Virus record (IMG/VR): IMGVR_UViG_3300028114_000046
Span: 1 to 34,660 of that record
DNA length: 34,660 nucleotides
Origin: a virus
Reading direction: 5' to 3' (one strand)
Shown: in pieces, positions 15,828 to 23,086 of the stretch
Layout of the letters: each line of letters opens with the position of its first letter
Position numbering within the stretch: the first letter of the stretch is position 1
Program-made: the position numbers and the translations under genes
Notes under the pieces: model-generated
What the model saw: the letters and a program-made list of their open reading frames with translations, nothing else
Database searches by the model: none
What the model was told of the DNA's origin: nothing

Positions 15828-16183
15828 TGCTATTAGTTGTTCAGGCAACGAATGAGTTTAACGATTACTCTGTTTTTCTACGTGCAATGGGTGTAATGCT
15901 TTCATCAATGAATCCAGAAGATAATGAGTTTGTTGTTTATTCTGTTGGTTCTAAAGAAAGCAATGTTCACAATTTTGCTATGGAATTCTGCAATCTTTCC
16001 GAAAAGGGAATGAAAGGCAGAGGTAAAAAAATAAAAAATCATAAAGTATTAGATGATTGGGTAAAAGAACACATAATGGTTTTTGATAATTTTGCATTTT
16101 TTAGTAAGCCAAATCAACCATTGTCTTTGTTGGCAAAATTTGCACAACAAAATAACACTGAACTAGGAATATTTCAACATTAA
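15827..16183 (+). CDS. Unknown small alpha/beta protein
   Basis: A 118-residue protein with a Rossmann-like pattern: MLLVVQATNEFNDYSVFLRAM, then EFVVYSVGS, then helical regions and HIMVFDNFAFFSKP. The layout is like the YspA/SLOG nucleotide-binding group, but the diagnostic residues are not clear. The TAATG overlap couples it to the preceding membrane protein. Confidence 0.6.
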   Translation: MLLVVQATNEFNDYSVFLRAMGVMLSSMNPEDNEFVVYSVGSKESNVHNFAMEFCNLSEKGMKGRGKKIKNHKVLDDWVKEHIMVFDNFAFFSKPNQPLSLLAKFAQQNNTELGIFQH

Positions 16184-16191
16184 GGAGATAT

Positions 16192-16407
16192 ATGTTAATC
16201 AATAAATTAGAGCATGCAGAAAAAATTGTTCAAAATTCTACAAATTTAAGGTGGGTTGGTTGGAATATTGTAGAAAGAACTGAAACCGAAAATGGATTTT
16301 CAAATAAATACGGTTCATTTGTTAATAATAAGTGGGGCATTGATAGGGTGTATAAACTAACAGAAAAAGGCTGGCACCTACCAAATACTTATGGTGATAA
16401 AAAATGA
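16192..16407 (+). CDS. Unknown 71-residue protein
   Basis: A short protein starting after TAAGGAGATAT. The sequence has several Trp (RWVGWNIVERTE, NNKWGIDRVYKL, GWHLPNTYGDK), suggesting a compact beta fold. Family not recognised. Its stop overlaps the ATG of the oxygenase gene (ATGATAA), so it is co-translated with copy 4. Confidence 0.6.
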   Translation: MLINKLEHAEKIVQNSTNLRWVGWNIVERTETENGFSNKYGSFVNNKWGIDRVYKLTEKGWHLPNTYGDKK

Positions 16408-17144
16408 TAAATTATGAGCCATATAAAAATTATTTTGATAAAATTGGAAGCAATAAAGAAAACATTGTTTATATTGAAGATTTTATTAACAAAGAAGACC
16501 TTGATAAAATTATAAACTATTTAAACCAACATGAAAATAATGATGAGTTTATGGGTGGAAAAGATTTAAAAGATTCTCAAATAAAGAAAGAAAATCCAGA
16601 GGTTGGTAACCTATTAGATAAATATGAAAATAAGGTGTATCAAGAAGCATATAAATTATTTACAGAAAGATATGGTGTGCCCATCAATCGTGCTGCAGTA
16701 AATTCAACTCACTGCGTTAAATGGATTCCAGGAATGAATTCTAAGTTACATTGTGATTGTGAAAAACCTGATGGAACTCCAGCACTTACTGCAGACTTTT
16801 ACAAATATAACGTATCTGTATTAATGTATCCAAATGATAACTATACGGGTGGAGAAATTACATTTCCAGATTATGATTTAGTGTTTAAACCAAAAGCAGG
16901 AAGCATGATCATATTCCCTGGCAATGGTGCGTATAAGCATACAGTAGAAAGAGTAAAAACTGGAACCAGGTACACAATGCCTTCTTGGTATTCTTTTGAT
17001 GTAAAATCTTTAGATCAGGATGATACAAAGATTAGTTGGACATATAAAGATTCTGTTCAATTGTGGGAAGGACTTCCAGACTACGACAAAATTGATCCAG
17101 TAGGCATGGATGTAAAAGGGAAAGATTTTGACGTTAAAGAGTAA
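16404..17144 (+). CDS. 2OG-Fe(II) oxygenase, copy 4
   Basis: A 246-residue protein, the longest of the six copies. Iron ligands H116-x-D118 (SKLHCDCEK) and His179 (AYKHTVER); Arg189 (GTRYTMPSWYS) for 2-oxoglutarate; YTGGEITFPDYD between. The extra C-terminal 50 residues (KDSVQLWEGLPDYDK) are not part of the core. It shares the R-Y-x-x-P-x-W-Y ending with copy 3. Confidence 0.9.
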   Translation: MINYEPYKNYFDKIGSNKENIVYIEDFINKEDLDKIINYLNQHENNDEFMGGKDLKDSQIKKENPEVGNLLDKYENKVYQEAYKLFTERYGVPINRAAVNSTHCVKWIPGMNSKLHCDCEKPDGTPALTADFYKYNVSVLMYPNDNYTGGEITFPDYDLVFKPKAGSMIIFPGNGAYKHTVERVKTGTRYTMPSWYSFDVKSLDQDDTKISWTYKDSVQLWEGLPDYDKIDPVGMDVKGKDFDVKE

Positions 17145-17424
17145 TAAATGGAAAAATGATGGTTTGTGTGTAGATTATGACACGTCAATGTTCTTTGAAA
17201 AATACGAAGAAGGTAGCGTAGAATTTAAAAACAACATAGACCAATTCTGTTTAAATTGTCCAGTCTTAAAAACTTGTTTCGCTGTTGGTGTATCTGGAAA
17301 AGAATATGGAATTTGGGGCGGTATTTATTTAGAGGAAGGACAACCTTCTAAAGAGTTTAATAGTCATAAAACAACAGAGTCTTGGGCTACTCATTGGCAA
17401 TCATTAACATTGGAAAACAAGTAA
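17128..17424 (+). CDS. WhiB-like iron-sulfur transcription regulator
   Basis: A 98-residue protein with the four cluster-ligand cysteines C14, C41, C44 and C50 (FCLNCPVLKTC) and the turn motif YGIWGGIY. Wbl proteins bind a [4Fe-4S] cluster and contact the principal sigma factor; the family is confined to Actinobacteria and their phages. The TTG start at 17128 is chosen because the first in-frame ATG lies after Cys14. The basic C-terminal DNA-contact region is weak (only Lys and His scattered), so it may act by sigma interaction alone. Confidence 0.9.
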   Translation: MTLKSNKWKNDGLCVDYDTSMFFEKYEEGSVEFKNNIDQFCLNCPVLKTCFAVGVSGKEYGIWGGIYLEEGQPSKEFNSHKTTESWATHWQSLTLENK

Positions 17425-17651
17425 TGTACACAGAGGATATGCGTAGAGCCTTTAGGTCTATTAGGCCCCCGCAAAATTTTCAAGTTGAACTTGTAGACAA
17501 TGAGCATTTTATTGTAATTCGTGCTGATGAAAAGTCTTTTGTAAGACTAGGACATGACGACAAAATAGAGGCGGTTCAGTATATGGTTAAAGTAAAAAAA
17601 GCCCTTGAAGATAACGGAGCAGTAGTCTTATTAACAAGAAAGGCTATTTAA
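17424..17651 (+). CDS. Unknown 75-residue protein
   Basis: A small protein, MYTEDMRRAFRSIRPP at the start, then FQVELVDNEHFIVIRA and a helix DKIEAVQYMVKVKKALE. The fold would be beta-beta-alpha-beta. The ATG at 17424 overlaps the WhiB stop (TAATG), which is why it is preferred to a frame-open upstream start at 17382. Possibly a partner of the WhiB-like protein by linkage. Confidence 0.65.
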   Translation: MYTEDMRRAFRSIRPPQNFQVELVDNEHFIVIRADEKSFVRLGHDDKIEAVQYMVKVKKALEDNGAVVLLTRKAI

Positions 17652-17655
17652 CGTA

Positions 17656-17829
17656 ATGATTGATCTACAAGGCACGCCAAATCATATATGCATATGTGGT
17701 TCTAAAATTTGGAACATAAAGGCAATGTTTGAAAACGGGGCTATTGCTTTATATTTTTTAGATATGAAGTGTGCTGAGTGTGGGGCAATGGTAAATCAAC
17801 CAACACGGCTAGATGGTGGAGAGATATAG
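17656..17829 (+). CDS. Small zinc-ribbon protein
   Basis: A 57-residue protein with HICICGSKIW (C12, C14) and MKCAECGAM (C39, C42), a zinc-ribbon-like arrangement. The gene lies four bases after the preceding stop and its TAG overlaps the GTG of the methyltransferase (TAGTG). It may serve as a chaperone or partner for the methyltransferase, by linkage only. Confidence 0.65.
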   Translation: MIDLQGTPNHICICGSKIWNIKAMFENGAIALYFLDMKCAECGAMVNQPTRLDGGEI

Positions 17830-18518
17830 TGCCATTAGTTCCAATAAACCCTTTAAATAACAATGAATCAGCAAAAATTGGAGAAATTGATTGTGCTTAT
17901 CTCATCCCCCAAGATCAATTAAACGATGCAAAAATATTTTCTTCTAGGGAAGATTATATAAAAACTATCCCTAAAAATATAAATTACATGGAGATAGGAG
18001 TAGCCTGGGGATATTATTCATTGTTAGTAATGAAAGAGGTTAACCCAACTTCAACAATTTTAATTGACTGGTTTAATCAAGATCTGATGTGTTGGTCTTG
18101 GAGAAAATTTGGAGAATGTAAATGTAATCCTACTCATACAATGAAATACGACAAAGACGGTCATTATGGTTTTATAAAAAATGAATTTAAAACTTTTAGC
18201 AACGTAGAATTAATAAAAGGAAATAGCGAAGAAATTCTTTTATCTTTAGATAAAAAATTTGATTACATATATATAGACATAACCAATGACAGAGATCCAA
18301 TAAGAAAAACACTTAATGAAGCAGCAAAATTAGTTTCAGTCGGGGGTGTAATTGGATTAAATGATTATATTATCTATGATGGTATAATAGAAGACAAGCC
18401 TTATGCAACTTATCAAGTTGTAAATGAGTTTTTATATAAAAATAAAAATTGGTATGTTGATGCTATTTCTTTGCACGTTTTAGGATTTCACGATATATAC
18501 ATAAAAAGGAGATTTTAA
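17829..18518 (+). CDS. Class I SAM-dependent methyltransferase
   Basis: A 229-residue protein. NYMEIGVAWGYYSLLVM is motif I, STILIDWFNQD motif II, KFDYIYIDITND motif IV, and LVSVGGVIGLNDY the post-motif strand; this is the Methyltransf_24/macrocin-O-methyltransferase plan used on sugars. The GTG at 17829 overlapping the preceding TAG is preferred to a GTG at 17778, which lies inside the zinc-ribbon gene. Confidence 0.78.
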   Translation: MPLVPINPLNNNESAKIGEIDCAYLIPQDQLNDAKIFSSREDYIKTIPKNINYMEIGVAWGYYSLLVMKEVNPTSTILIDWFNQDLMCWSWRKFGECKCNPTHTMKYDKDGHYGFIKNEFKTFSNVELIKGNSEEILLSLDKKFDYIYIDITNDRDPIRKTLNEAAKLVSVGGVIGLNDYIIYDGIIEDKPYATYQVVNEFLYKNKNWYVDAISLHVLGFHDIYIKRRF

Positions 18519-18519
18519 C

Positions 18520-19446
18520 ATGCCAAATAAAGAAAACAAAAATTTTTTTAGTGTACTCATGGATAATATGTCCGTATTTAATGATCTTTATGGATGTAAA
18601 TTTGATAACACTTGGCACGATAATTTTGGTAACAAAACTGGTCAAACTTATTCTATAATCCCTGGCGAAAATGCAACAGATGACGGTGATGTAAAATATA
18701 TATATAATTCACAAAATTTTAGATCAGACAATTTTACAAAAACCCATAATGGAAAACATATATTATTTGCAGGTTGCTCTGAAAGTGAAGGAGAAGGGGC
18801 AAATATTGAGGATGCATGGACAAATATTTTATACAAAAAAATTTCTAAAAAAGAAAAATGCTCTGGTTTTTTCAATCTTTCTCGTTCTGGTTGGGGATGG
18901 AGTAAAATTATTTTAAACTCTTTGATTTACTTTAAGGAGTACGGATATCCAGACGTAATGTTTGTTTTATTGCCAAACTGTCAGAGAAAATTTGTTTTTA
19001 GTGAAACTGAATTTTTAGATTCTATGGGAAATCCATTAGGGCACTGGCAATATCAGCAACATTATCCAGAAATAGAAATAGATCATAAACAGAAAAAAGA
19101 TGCTAGGGAGTGGTTCACAAATTCAAAACAATATAACGAAGACTTTGTTAATTTTTTAATTAATTGGAAAACTTTTAATGAGTTATGCAAAACTAACAAT
19201 ATAAAACTATTTTTTTCTACATGGTCCAACACTGATATTAAAAATTTGCTTAAAATTAACATTTTTAGTAATTTGGTTAATGTTAATCCAGGAAAAGTTG
19301 GCGTAGAAAAAATGACTGTTGATTACTACAAAGATCATGAACCAAAAAGCAATGATGTATTTAAAAGAGATGGGCATAGTGGCAGAATTTTTCATAATTT
19401 TTGGTCAGAAATATTTTATAAAAAATATAAAAGTGAGAACGATTAA
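18520..19446 (+). CDS. SGNH/GDSL-like hydrolase
   Basis: A 308-residue protein. ILFAGCSESEGEG (Ser87) fits the block I nucleophile motif (here Gly-Cys-Ser), SRSGWGWSK the block II Gly, VLLPN the block III Asn, and RDGHSG the C-terminal Asp284/His286 dyad in the form D-x-H instead of D-x-x-H. The family removes acetyl or acyl groups, often from glycans. AAAGGAGATTTTAAC precedes the ATG. No signal peptide. Confidence 0.72.
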   Translation: MPNKENKNFFSVLMDNMSVFNDLYGCKFDNTWHDNFGNKTGQTYSIIPGENATDDGDVKYIYNSQNFRSDNFTKTHNGKHILFAGCSESEGEGANIEDAWTNILYKKISKKEKCSGFFNLSRSGWGWSKIILNSLIYFKEYGYPDVMFVLLPNCQRKFVFSETEFLDSMGNPLGHWQYQQHYPEIEIDHKQKKDAREWFTNSKQYNEDFVNFLINWKTFNELCKTNNIKLFFSTWSNTDIKNLLKINIFSNLVNVNPGKVGVEKMTVDYYKDHEPKSNDVFKRDGHSGRIFHNFWSEIFYKKYKSEND

Positions 19447-19548
19447 ATGAAAAAAATATATAAAAAAATAAAAAAATGGATTTTTTTAAAAAAGCAAATA
19501 AAAAAAATTAAAAAATATGAGAAAAAACCTAAAAATTTTATTTATTAA
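19447..19548 (+). CDS. 33-residue Lys-rich peptide
   Basis: A very A-rich frame immediately after the hydrolase stop. About half the residues are Lys (MKKIYKKIKKWIFLKKQ...), with Ile/Phe/Tyr between, so the peptide is cationic and amphipathic. No ribosome site other than the coupled junction. It could be a real micro-gene or a chance frame in an A-run. Confidence 0.35.
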   Translation: MKKIYKKIKKWIFLKKQIKKIKKYEKKPKNFIY

Positions 19549-19567
19549 TAAAAATATATTGTTAAAG

Positions 19568-19596
19568 TTGACAAATAGTTTCAAACCTGATATATT
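19568..19596 (+). promoter_or_regulatory. Consensus promoter for a leaderless protease mRNA
   Basis: TTGACA (19568-19573), 17-base spacer ending in TGA (extended -10), TATATT (19591-19596), six bases, ATG at 19603. No Shine-Dalgarno. Confidence 0.8.
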
Positions 19597-19602
19597 TATA
19601 TT

Positions 19603-20598
19603 ATGAATAAAAGACTGATTACATTCTTATCAATTCTTTCACTTTCTCTATCCCTTCCATTTACTCCAGCAAATGCAGTTTGGAAGGGCACCCCTAATTT
19701 AGAGAATAAGCGAGTTGTTCCAATTTTTAATCAACAGATCTCGCCATACTGTTCTAGTGCATTCTTATATGCTCCAAGAATTGTGTTCACTGCAGGGCAT
19801 GTGATGTTTAATGTTGATGATCGTGAGCAAAAGCATGTAACTCCAATTGCAAATGCCTGGGTTGGATTTCCTAATAGCAACGTTAGTCCACAATCAAAAA
19901 GAGTTAAGTCTCAAAAGATATTTATTGCACCTGGGTATAAAAGCAGAGATCTTTGGTTAGGCGGTAACACTGCTACAAGAGAAAATGATTTTGCAATAGT
20001 AGTGCTGGAATCACCACTTCCAGTCGATGATAAAAAAGTGGAATTGTTAACACCTGAATTGCACGAGCAATACATAACTTCTGGCGAAGAGGTCGATTTA
20101 TCTGGTTATGGAAGGCAAACTCCAGAAGATATGAAAAACAATTCTCCATGCAAAGATTTTTCAAGTTTTCAATCAAAAGTTGTGGGTAAGGACTTTAGCA
20201 CTGGTGGTCCACGGTGGACTGCTACGCTAAATACAAAAGTTGGTGTTGGAATGCCAAATCTATGCGATAGCGATAGTGGATCAGGCTACACAAAAATATT
20301 TTCTGACAAATACATCTACTTAGGCGCTGCAGGTGCTGGCGGATGGGATCAACATAATTGTACTTCGTATGAGCCCAACTTGAGTAAAGAAACTACAAAC
20401 GGTGCCAATCCTGTCTACCTCTATAAAGATCTTGTGGCAGAAGCAGAAAAATATGTAGCAGACAACCCATACATTGAACGAACAATTGCTCAGCCAAAGG
20501 TTGCAAAGAAAGCAACTATTTCCTGTGTAAAAGGAAAGGCGATAAAGAAAGTATCTGGAATAAATCCTAAGTGTCCCGTAGGGTTTAAGAAGAAATAG
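19603..20598 (+). CDS. Secreted trypsin-like serine protease
   Basis: A 331-residue protein. Signal peptide about residues 1-25 (KR, hydrophobic core LSILSLSLSL, cleavage after ANA). Catalytic triad: His66 in VFTAGHV, Asp129 in ENDFAIVVLE, Ser225 in CDSDSGSG. Cys pairs suggest disulfides. The C-terminal ISCVKGKAIKKV followed by PKCPVGFKKK is a tail I recognise from secreted proteins of freshwater Actinobacteria and is probably a surface-retention or sorting element. It could act on host or competitor envelope proteins. It has its own leaderless promoter. Confidence 0.88.
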   Translation: MNKRLITFLSILSLSLSLPFTPANAVWKGTPNLENKRVVPIFNQQISPYCSSAFLYAPRIVFTAGHVMFNVDDREQKHVTPIANAWVGFPNSNVSPQSKRVKSQKIFIAPGYKSRDLWLGGNTATRENDFAIVVLESPLPVDDKKVELLTPELHEQYITSGEEVDLSGYGRQTPEDMKNNSPCKDFSSFQSKVVGKDFSTGGPRWTATLNTKVGVGMPNLCDSDSGSGYTKIFSDKYIYLGAAGAGGWDQHNCTSYEPNLSKETTNGANPVYLYKDLVAEAEKYVADNPYIERTIAQPKVAKKATISCVKGKAIKKVSGINPKCPVGFKKK

Positions 20599-20625
20599 TA
20601 TTATTAATCATGCAATCTTTTGCAG

Positions 20626-20634
20626 TGATATAAT
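20626..20634 (+). promoter_or_regulatory. Extended -10 promoter of the holin-like gene
   Basis: TGATATAAT (box 20629-20634), about 45 bases before the coding region. The leader contains a small hairpin (ATCCTTTT with AAAAGGGAT, near 20641-20659) and the ribosome site AAAAGGAGAAAC. Confidence 0.6.
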
Positions 20635-20685
20635 AGTTATATCCTTTTAAAAAGGGATGAAAGACAATTGTCGAAAAGGAGAAAC

Positions 20686-20958
20686 ATGTCAAATATTGAC
20701 ACAAAACAATTAAAGGCTATGGGAGCGTCCTATGGTCGTTCAGTACTTGGTGCTGGACTTGCTTTATACATGTCAGGGGTTACAGATCCAAAAGATCTAT
20801 GGGCTGCACTTGTTGCTGCTATCGCGCCAGTGATATTGAGAGCAATTAATCCTGCAGATCAGGCGTTTGGCTTACTGCCTACAGTTGGTGCCGTAGATAC
20901 TGCATTAAAAGCAGTTAAAGCACCTTCAAAAAAGGCTGCTGCAAAGAAAAAAAAGTAG
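20686..20958 (+). CDS. Holin-like membrane protein
   Basis: A 90-residue protein. The ATG at 20686 with AAAAGGAG eight bases upstream is preferred to a TTG at 20668. A hydrophobic region (about residues 15-30 and 38-54) has GRSVLGAGLALYMSG and WAALVAAIAPVILRAINP; VILRAINPADQAFG is reminiscent of small actinophage holins. The tail is Lys/Ala-rich (KKAAAKKKK). It is distant from the endolysin, so either a second holin or a structural membrane protein. Confidence 0.6.
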   Translation: MSNIDTKQLKAMGASYGRSVLGAGLALYMSGVTDPKDLWAALVAAIAPVILRAINPADQAFGLLPTVGAVDTALKAVKAPSKKAAAKKKK

Positions 20959-20972
20959 TTAGTTAAATAAAA

Positions 20973-21008
20973 GATAAGCCATGTAAAAATATGTGGCTTA
21001 TTTTTTTT
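20973..21008 (+). terminator. Intrinsic terminator
   Basis: TAAGCCA (20975-20981) pairs with TGGCTTA (20994-21000), with a further TGT/ATG-type inner pairing and an A-rich loop, followed by eight T. It ends the rightward block and lies between convergent genes. Confidence 0.85.
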
Positions 21009-21016
21009 GATAAAAA

Positions 21017-21640
21017 TTAAATCTTAATATCTTTATACATTGATTGAAACTTTGATTCTTTAAGTTCAAGGTTTTTTTGAAGATCCTCTGAATTAAATTT
21101 AGGATTTTCACAATCCTGAACAAAATGACAAAAAAGCATATCCACAAAGTCATCTTTTCTAAAATTTATTTTTTCTCTCCAATGAACTTGATTGGTTCCG
21201 GAAAAAATTAAAGCCTCATTATCATTTAATGTAAAACTTTTTTCTTCTACAACAATTTTCCAGTTAAAGGTAGATTTTAATTGAACATCAAAAGTAACTC
21301 TTATTGGATCATTAAAATCACTACCGTAACCATCAAAGTGGGGAGTTAGTGCTGGGGCAGATATATAATTGCTACAATATCTGGCTGCTGCAACTTCTTT
21401 TAATTTTAACTTAAAATCAAAATATGGTTGAATCGTTTTTAAAACTTTTTTAGCAATATCAGGAGGCATATCATTTTGATAAATTTTATATCCCATTTGA
21501 GGGTGTTCTAATATTTGATTATCTTTAGCGCTATTTATATGATCATATATTTTTATATAATCTTCTTTATTAAATATATCCTTTATTATAATATTATCTT
21601 CGTGTCCAATTTTATTTAAATCTTTAAAAATTTTATTCAT
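21017..21640 (-). CDS. 2OG-Fe(II) oxygenase-like protein, copy 5
   Basis: A 207-residue protein with H101-x-D103 (LTPHFDGYG) and His153 (NQVHWREK). The 2-oxoglutarate Arg is not in the usual R-[YF]-x position; the best candidates are Arg155 or Arg161. The strand before the distal His (NEALIFSGTNQVHW) fits the fold. It is the most divergent of the six and may use another co-substrate or arrangement. It overlaps copy 6 by eight bases. Confidence 0.75.
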   Translation of the reverse strand: MNKIFKDLNKIGHEDNIIIKDIFNKEDYIKIYDHINSAKDNQILEHPQMGYKIYQNDMPPDIAKKVLKTIQPYFDFKLKLKEVAAARYCSNYISAPALTPHFDGYGSDFNDPIRVTFDVQLKSTFNWKIVVEEKSFTLNDNEALIFSGTNQVHWREKINFRKDDFVDMLFCHFVQDCENPKFNSEDLQKNLELKESKFQSMYKDIKI

Positions 21641-22307
21641 CTATTTCCTTATTTGTTAGAAATTCATCAAAATCTTTAATTTTGAAAAATATTGAAATTG
21701 CAAACCTATAATCGCTGGCTGGGAATATTCCATGTCTATTCCAAAAATTACCTGGAAAAGAAATAAGCATTCCTGGCTCTGGCTTAATCATTAAATTATG
21801 TGACGGAAAATATAATTCTCCCCCATCATAATTATTGTTAAGATAAATTAAATTTGAAATATGACCACTCCATGCAAAGTCTTGATATTTACTTTTATCT
21901 GAATCTAAGTTGTCAGAATGAATTTGAGTAATAAAATTAGGAGTTCTTGATACTAAAAACATTTGATCGGTAAATGGACTAACAGACTCATCATGTTCTA
22001 ATTCAAACTCAAATAACTGTTCAGCAACATTTTTCATTTTTTCTCTATATTTTAAAATTAATTCATTTGTTTTTGATTGTAATTCTAAACTAAATGGAGC
22101 ATTTTTAAAATTACCTATTGCAACTGGTAAAATAACATCAATATCTTTTTGTGGCATAAAATTTTTAATTATTTTTATTGTATCTGGTCCAGTTTCAATT
22201 TTTTTAGTAAATTTATCTTTTTGAACATTTGGTCCAGTTAAATCTACAAAAAGTCTTAACGGGTTTCTTTCTTGTTTATCCAAAACCTCATAATATGAAT
22301 CATTCAC
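21633..22307 (-). CDS. 2OG-Fe(II) oxygenase, copy 6
   Basis: A 224-residue protein with H130-x-D132 (ITQIHSDNL), His192 (WNRHGIFP) and Arg201 (DYRFAISIFF), and YDGGELYFPSHN between. The GTG start at 22307 overlaps the TGA of the preceding micro-gene (GTGA); AAAGGAAG lies upstream. Copies 5 and 6 form a leftward pair, unlike the four rightward copies. Confidence 0.88.
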   Translation of the reverse strand: MNDSYYEVLDKQERNPLRLFVDLTGPNVQKDKFTKKIETGPDTIKIIKNFMPQKDIDVILPVAIGNFKNAPFSLELQSKTNELILKYREKMKNVAEQLFEFELEHDESVSPFTDQMFLVSRTPNFITQIHSDNLDSDKSKYQDFAWSGHISNLIYLNNNYDGGELYFPSHNLMIKPEPGMLISFPGNFWNRHGIFPASDYRFAISIFFKIKDFDEFLTNKEIDE

Positions 22308-22456
22308 TGGGCTTTGCTTCCTTTGTACTCTCCATACTTACCTAACACTTGCCTAATTTTTGAATCTTTTCCAATACGAACAACCAAACCATTTTTTATT
22401 TGTATAGGATTAAACCCATCATGTCTTTTATAACTACCAGATGATTTTTTAGCCAT
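22304..22456 (-). CDS. Unknown 50-residue basic protein
   Basis: A small gene bounded by overlaps: TAATG with the membrane peptide upstream and GTGA with oxygenase copy 6 downstream. The product is basic (MAKKSSGSYKRHDGFN, then VVRIGKDSKIRQVL) and ends KGSKAQ. It may bind nucleic acid. No family recognised. Confidence 0.6.
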   Translation of the reverse strand: MAKKSSGSYKRHDGFNPIQIKNGLVVRIGKDSKIRQVLGKYGEYKGSKAQ

Positions 22457-22551
22457 TATTTTATTAATGTATAAATGACTGAAATAGCACTAAAACAAAA
22501 AATTAATAAAATAAGTGCTGCCACACTTTTAATTGCTCCATTTTTATCCAT
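22456..22551 (-). CDS. 31-residue single-helix membrane peptide
   Basis: MDKNGAIKSVAALILL continues into a single membrane helix ending YTLIK. AAAAAGGGAG is a good ribosome site and TATAAT lies just upstream (complement of about 22570-22575). Its stop overlaps the next ATG. Size and spacing support a real gene. Confidence 0.55.
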   Translation of the reverse strand: MDKNGAIKSVAALILLIFCFSAISVIYTLIK

Positions 22552-22575
22552 TTTAACTCCCTTTTTAATATTATA

Positions 22576-22722
22576 CTACATTGTTTCATTAATAATTCTA
22601 TCAGCAATTAACTCATAGTCAATCTCTAAAATTGAACTATTGGGATCAATTATGTGAACTTTAATCTTTCCAATTTCCTCAAACAAAATATTAGTAATTT
22701 TTTCATGCAGTTCAGAACTCAA
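22576..22722 (-). CDS. Unknown 48-residue protein (TTG start)
   Basis: Frame from TTG at 22722, with GAAGGA five to six bases upstream. The product has a helix (LHEKITNILFEEIGKIK), then VHIIDPNSSILEIDY and a helix (ELIADRIINETM). A small alpha/beta protein of unknown role. It follows the preceding stop by two bases. Confidence 0.5.
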   Translation of the reverse strand: MSSELHEKITNILFEEIGKIKVHIIDPNSSILEIDYELIADRIINETM

Positions 22723-22724
22723 AA

Positions 22725-22904
22725 CTATCCTTCAGTATTTTTTTGAGCAGCCATACGAACAGCAGATTCATTCATAATATTTCCATATATCCTTTTTTGT
22801 TTTCTTTCAAAACTAGAAAGTTGGATTTTATTAGACAATCTTTTTTTATTTTTTGTATATCTTTTAATTTTATTTTTAGAAATTTTATTGTTATTTTTTT
22901 TCAT
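22725..22904 (-). CDS. 59-residue Lys/Asn-rich basic protein
   Basis: The product begins with a dense Lys/Asn/Arg stretch (MKKNNNKISKNKIKRYTKNK) and ends in a helical segment with RIYGNIMNESAVRMAAQ. Very basic, so nucleic-acid binding is plausible. The ATG at 22904 overlaps the preceding gene by 14 bases; a longer frame from 22955 would lie almost wholly inside that gene. Confidence 0.5.
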   Translation of the reverse strand: MKKNNNKISKNKIKRYTKNKKRLSNKIQLSSFERKQKRIYGNIMNESAVRMAAQKNTEG

Positions 22905-23025
22905 CTTTAATCTCAAATCCTTTGTTAGAAACCCAAAATCCATCTTGATCAACACCGTGTGTCATGCCGATGTAGCACGCAATAAACCCTGCAAAAAAAC
23001 TAAACATCATAAGTAATGCTGTCAT
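22891..23025 (-). CDS. 44-residue single-helix membrane protein
   Basis: MTALLMMFSFFAGFIACYIG forms a membrane helix, followed by a polar tail (THGVDQDGFWVSNKGFE). AGAGGAGCAAC is a strong ribosome site. It is the first gene of the leftward micro-gene chain and has a clear promoter. Confidence 0.65.
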   Translation of the reverse strand: MTALLMMFSFFAGFIACYIGMTHGVDQDGFWVSNKGFEIKDEKK

Positions 23026-23043
23026 GTTGCTCCTCTTTGTATT

Positions 23044-23080
23044 AGTATATCAAAAAAGGGGGGATAAGTCAAGATATAAT
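23044..23080. promoter_or_regulatory. Divergent promoters of GIY-YIG gene and leftward chain
   Basis: Leftward: TTGACT (complement of 23067-23072), 17 bases, TATACT (complement of 23044-23049) with extended TGA. Rightward: TATAAT at 23075-23080, six bases before the ATG at 23087. The rightward -10 begins two bases from the leftward -35. Confidence 0.75.
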
Positions 23081-23086
23081 GTATAA

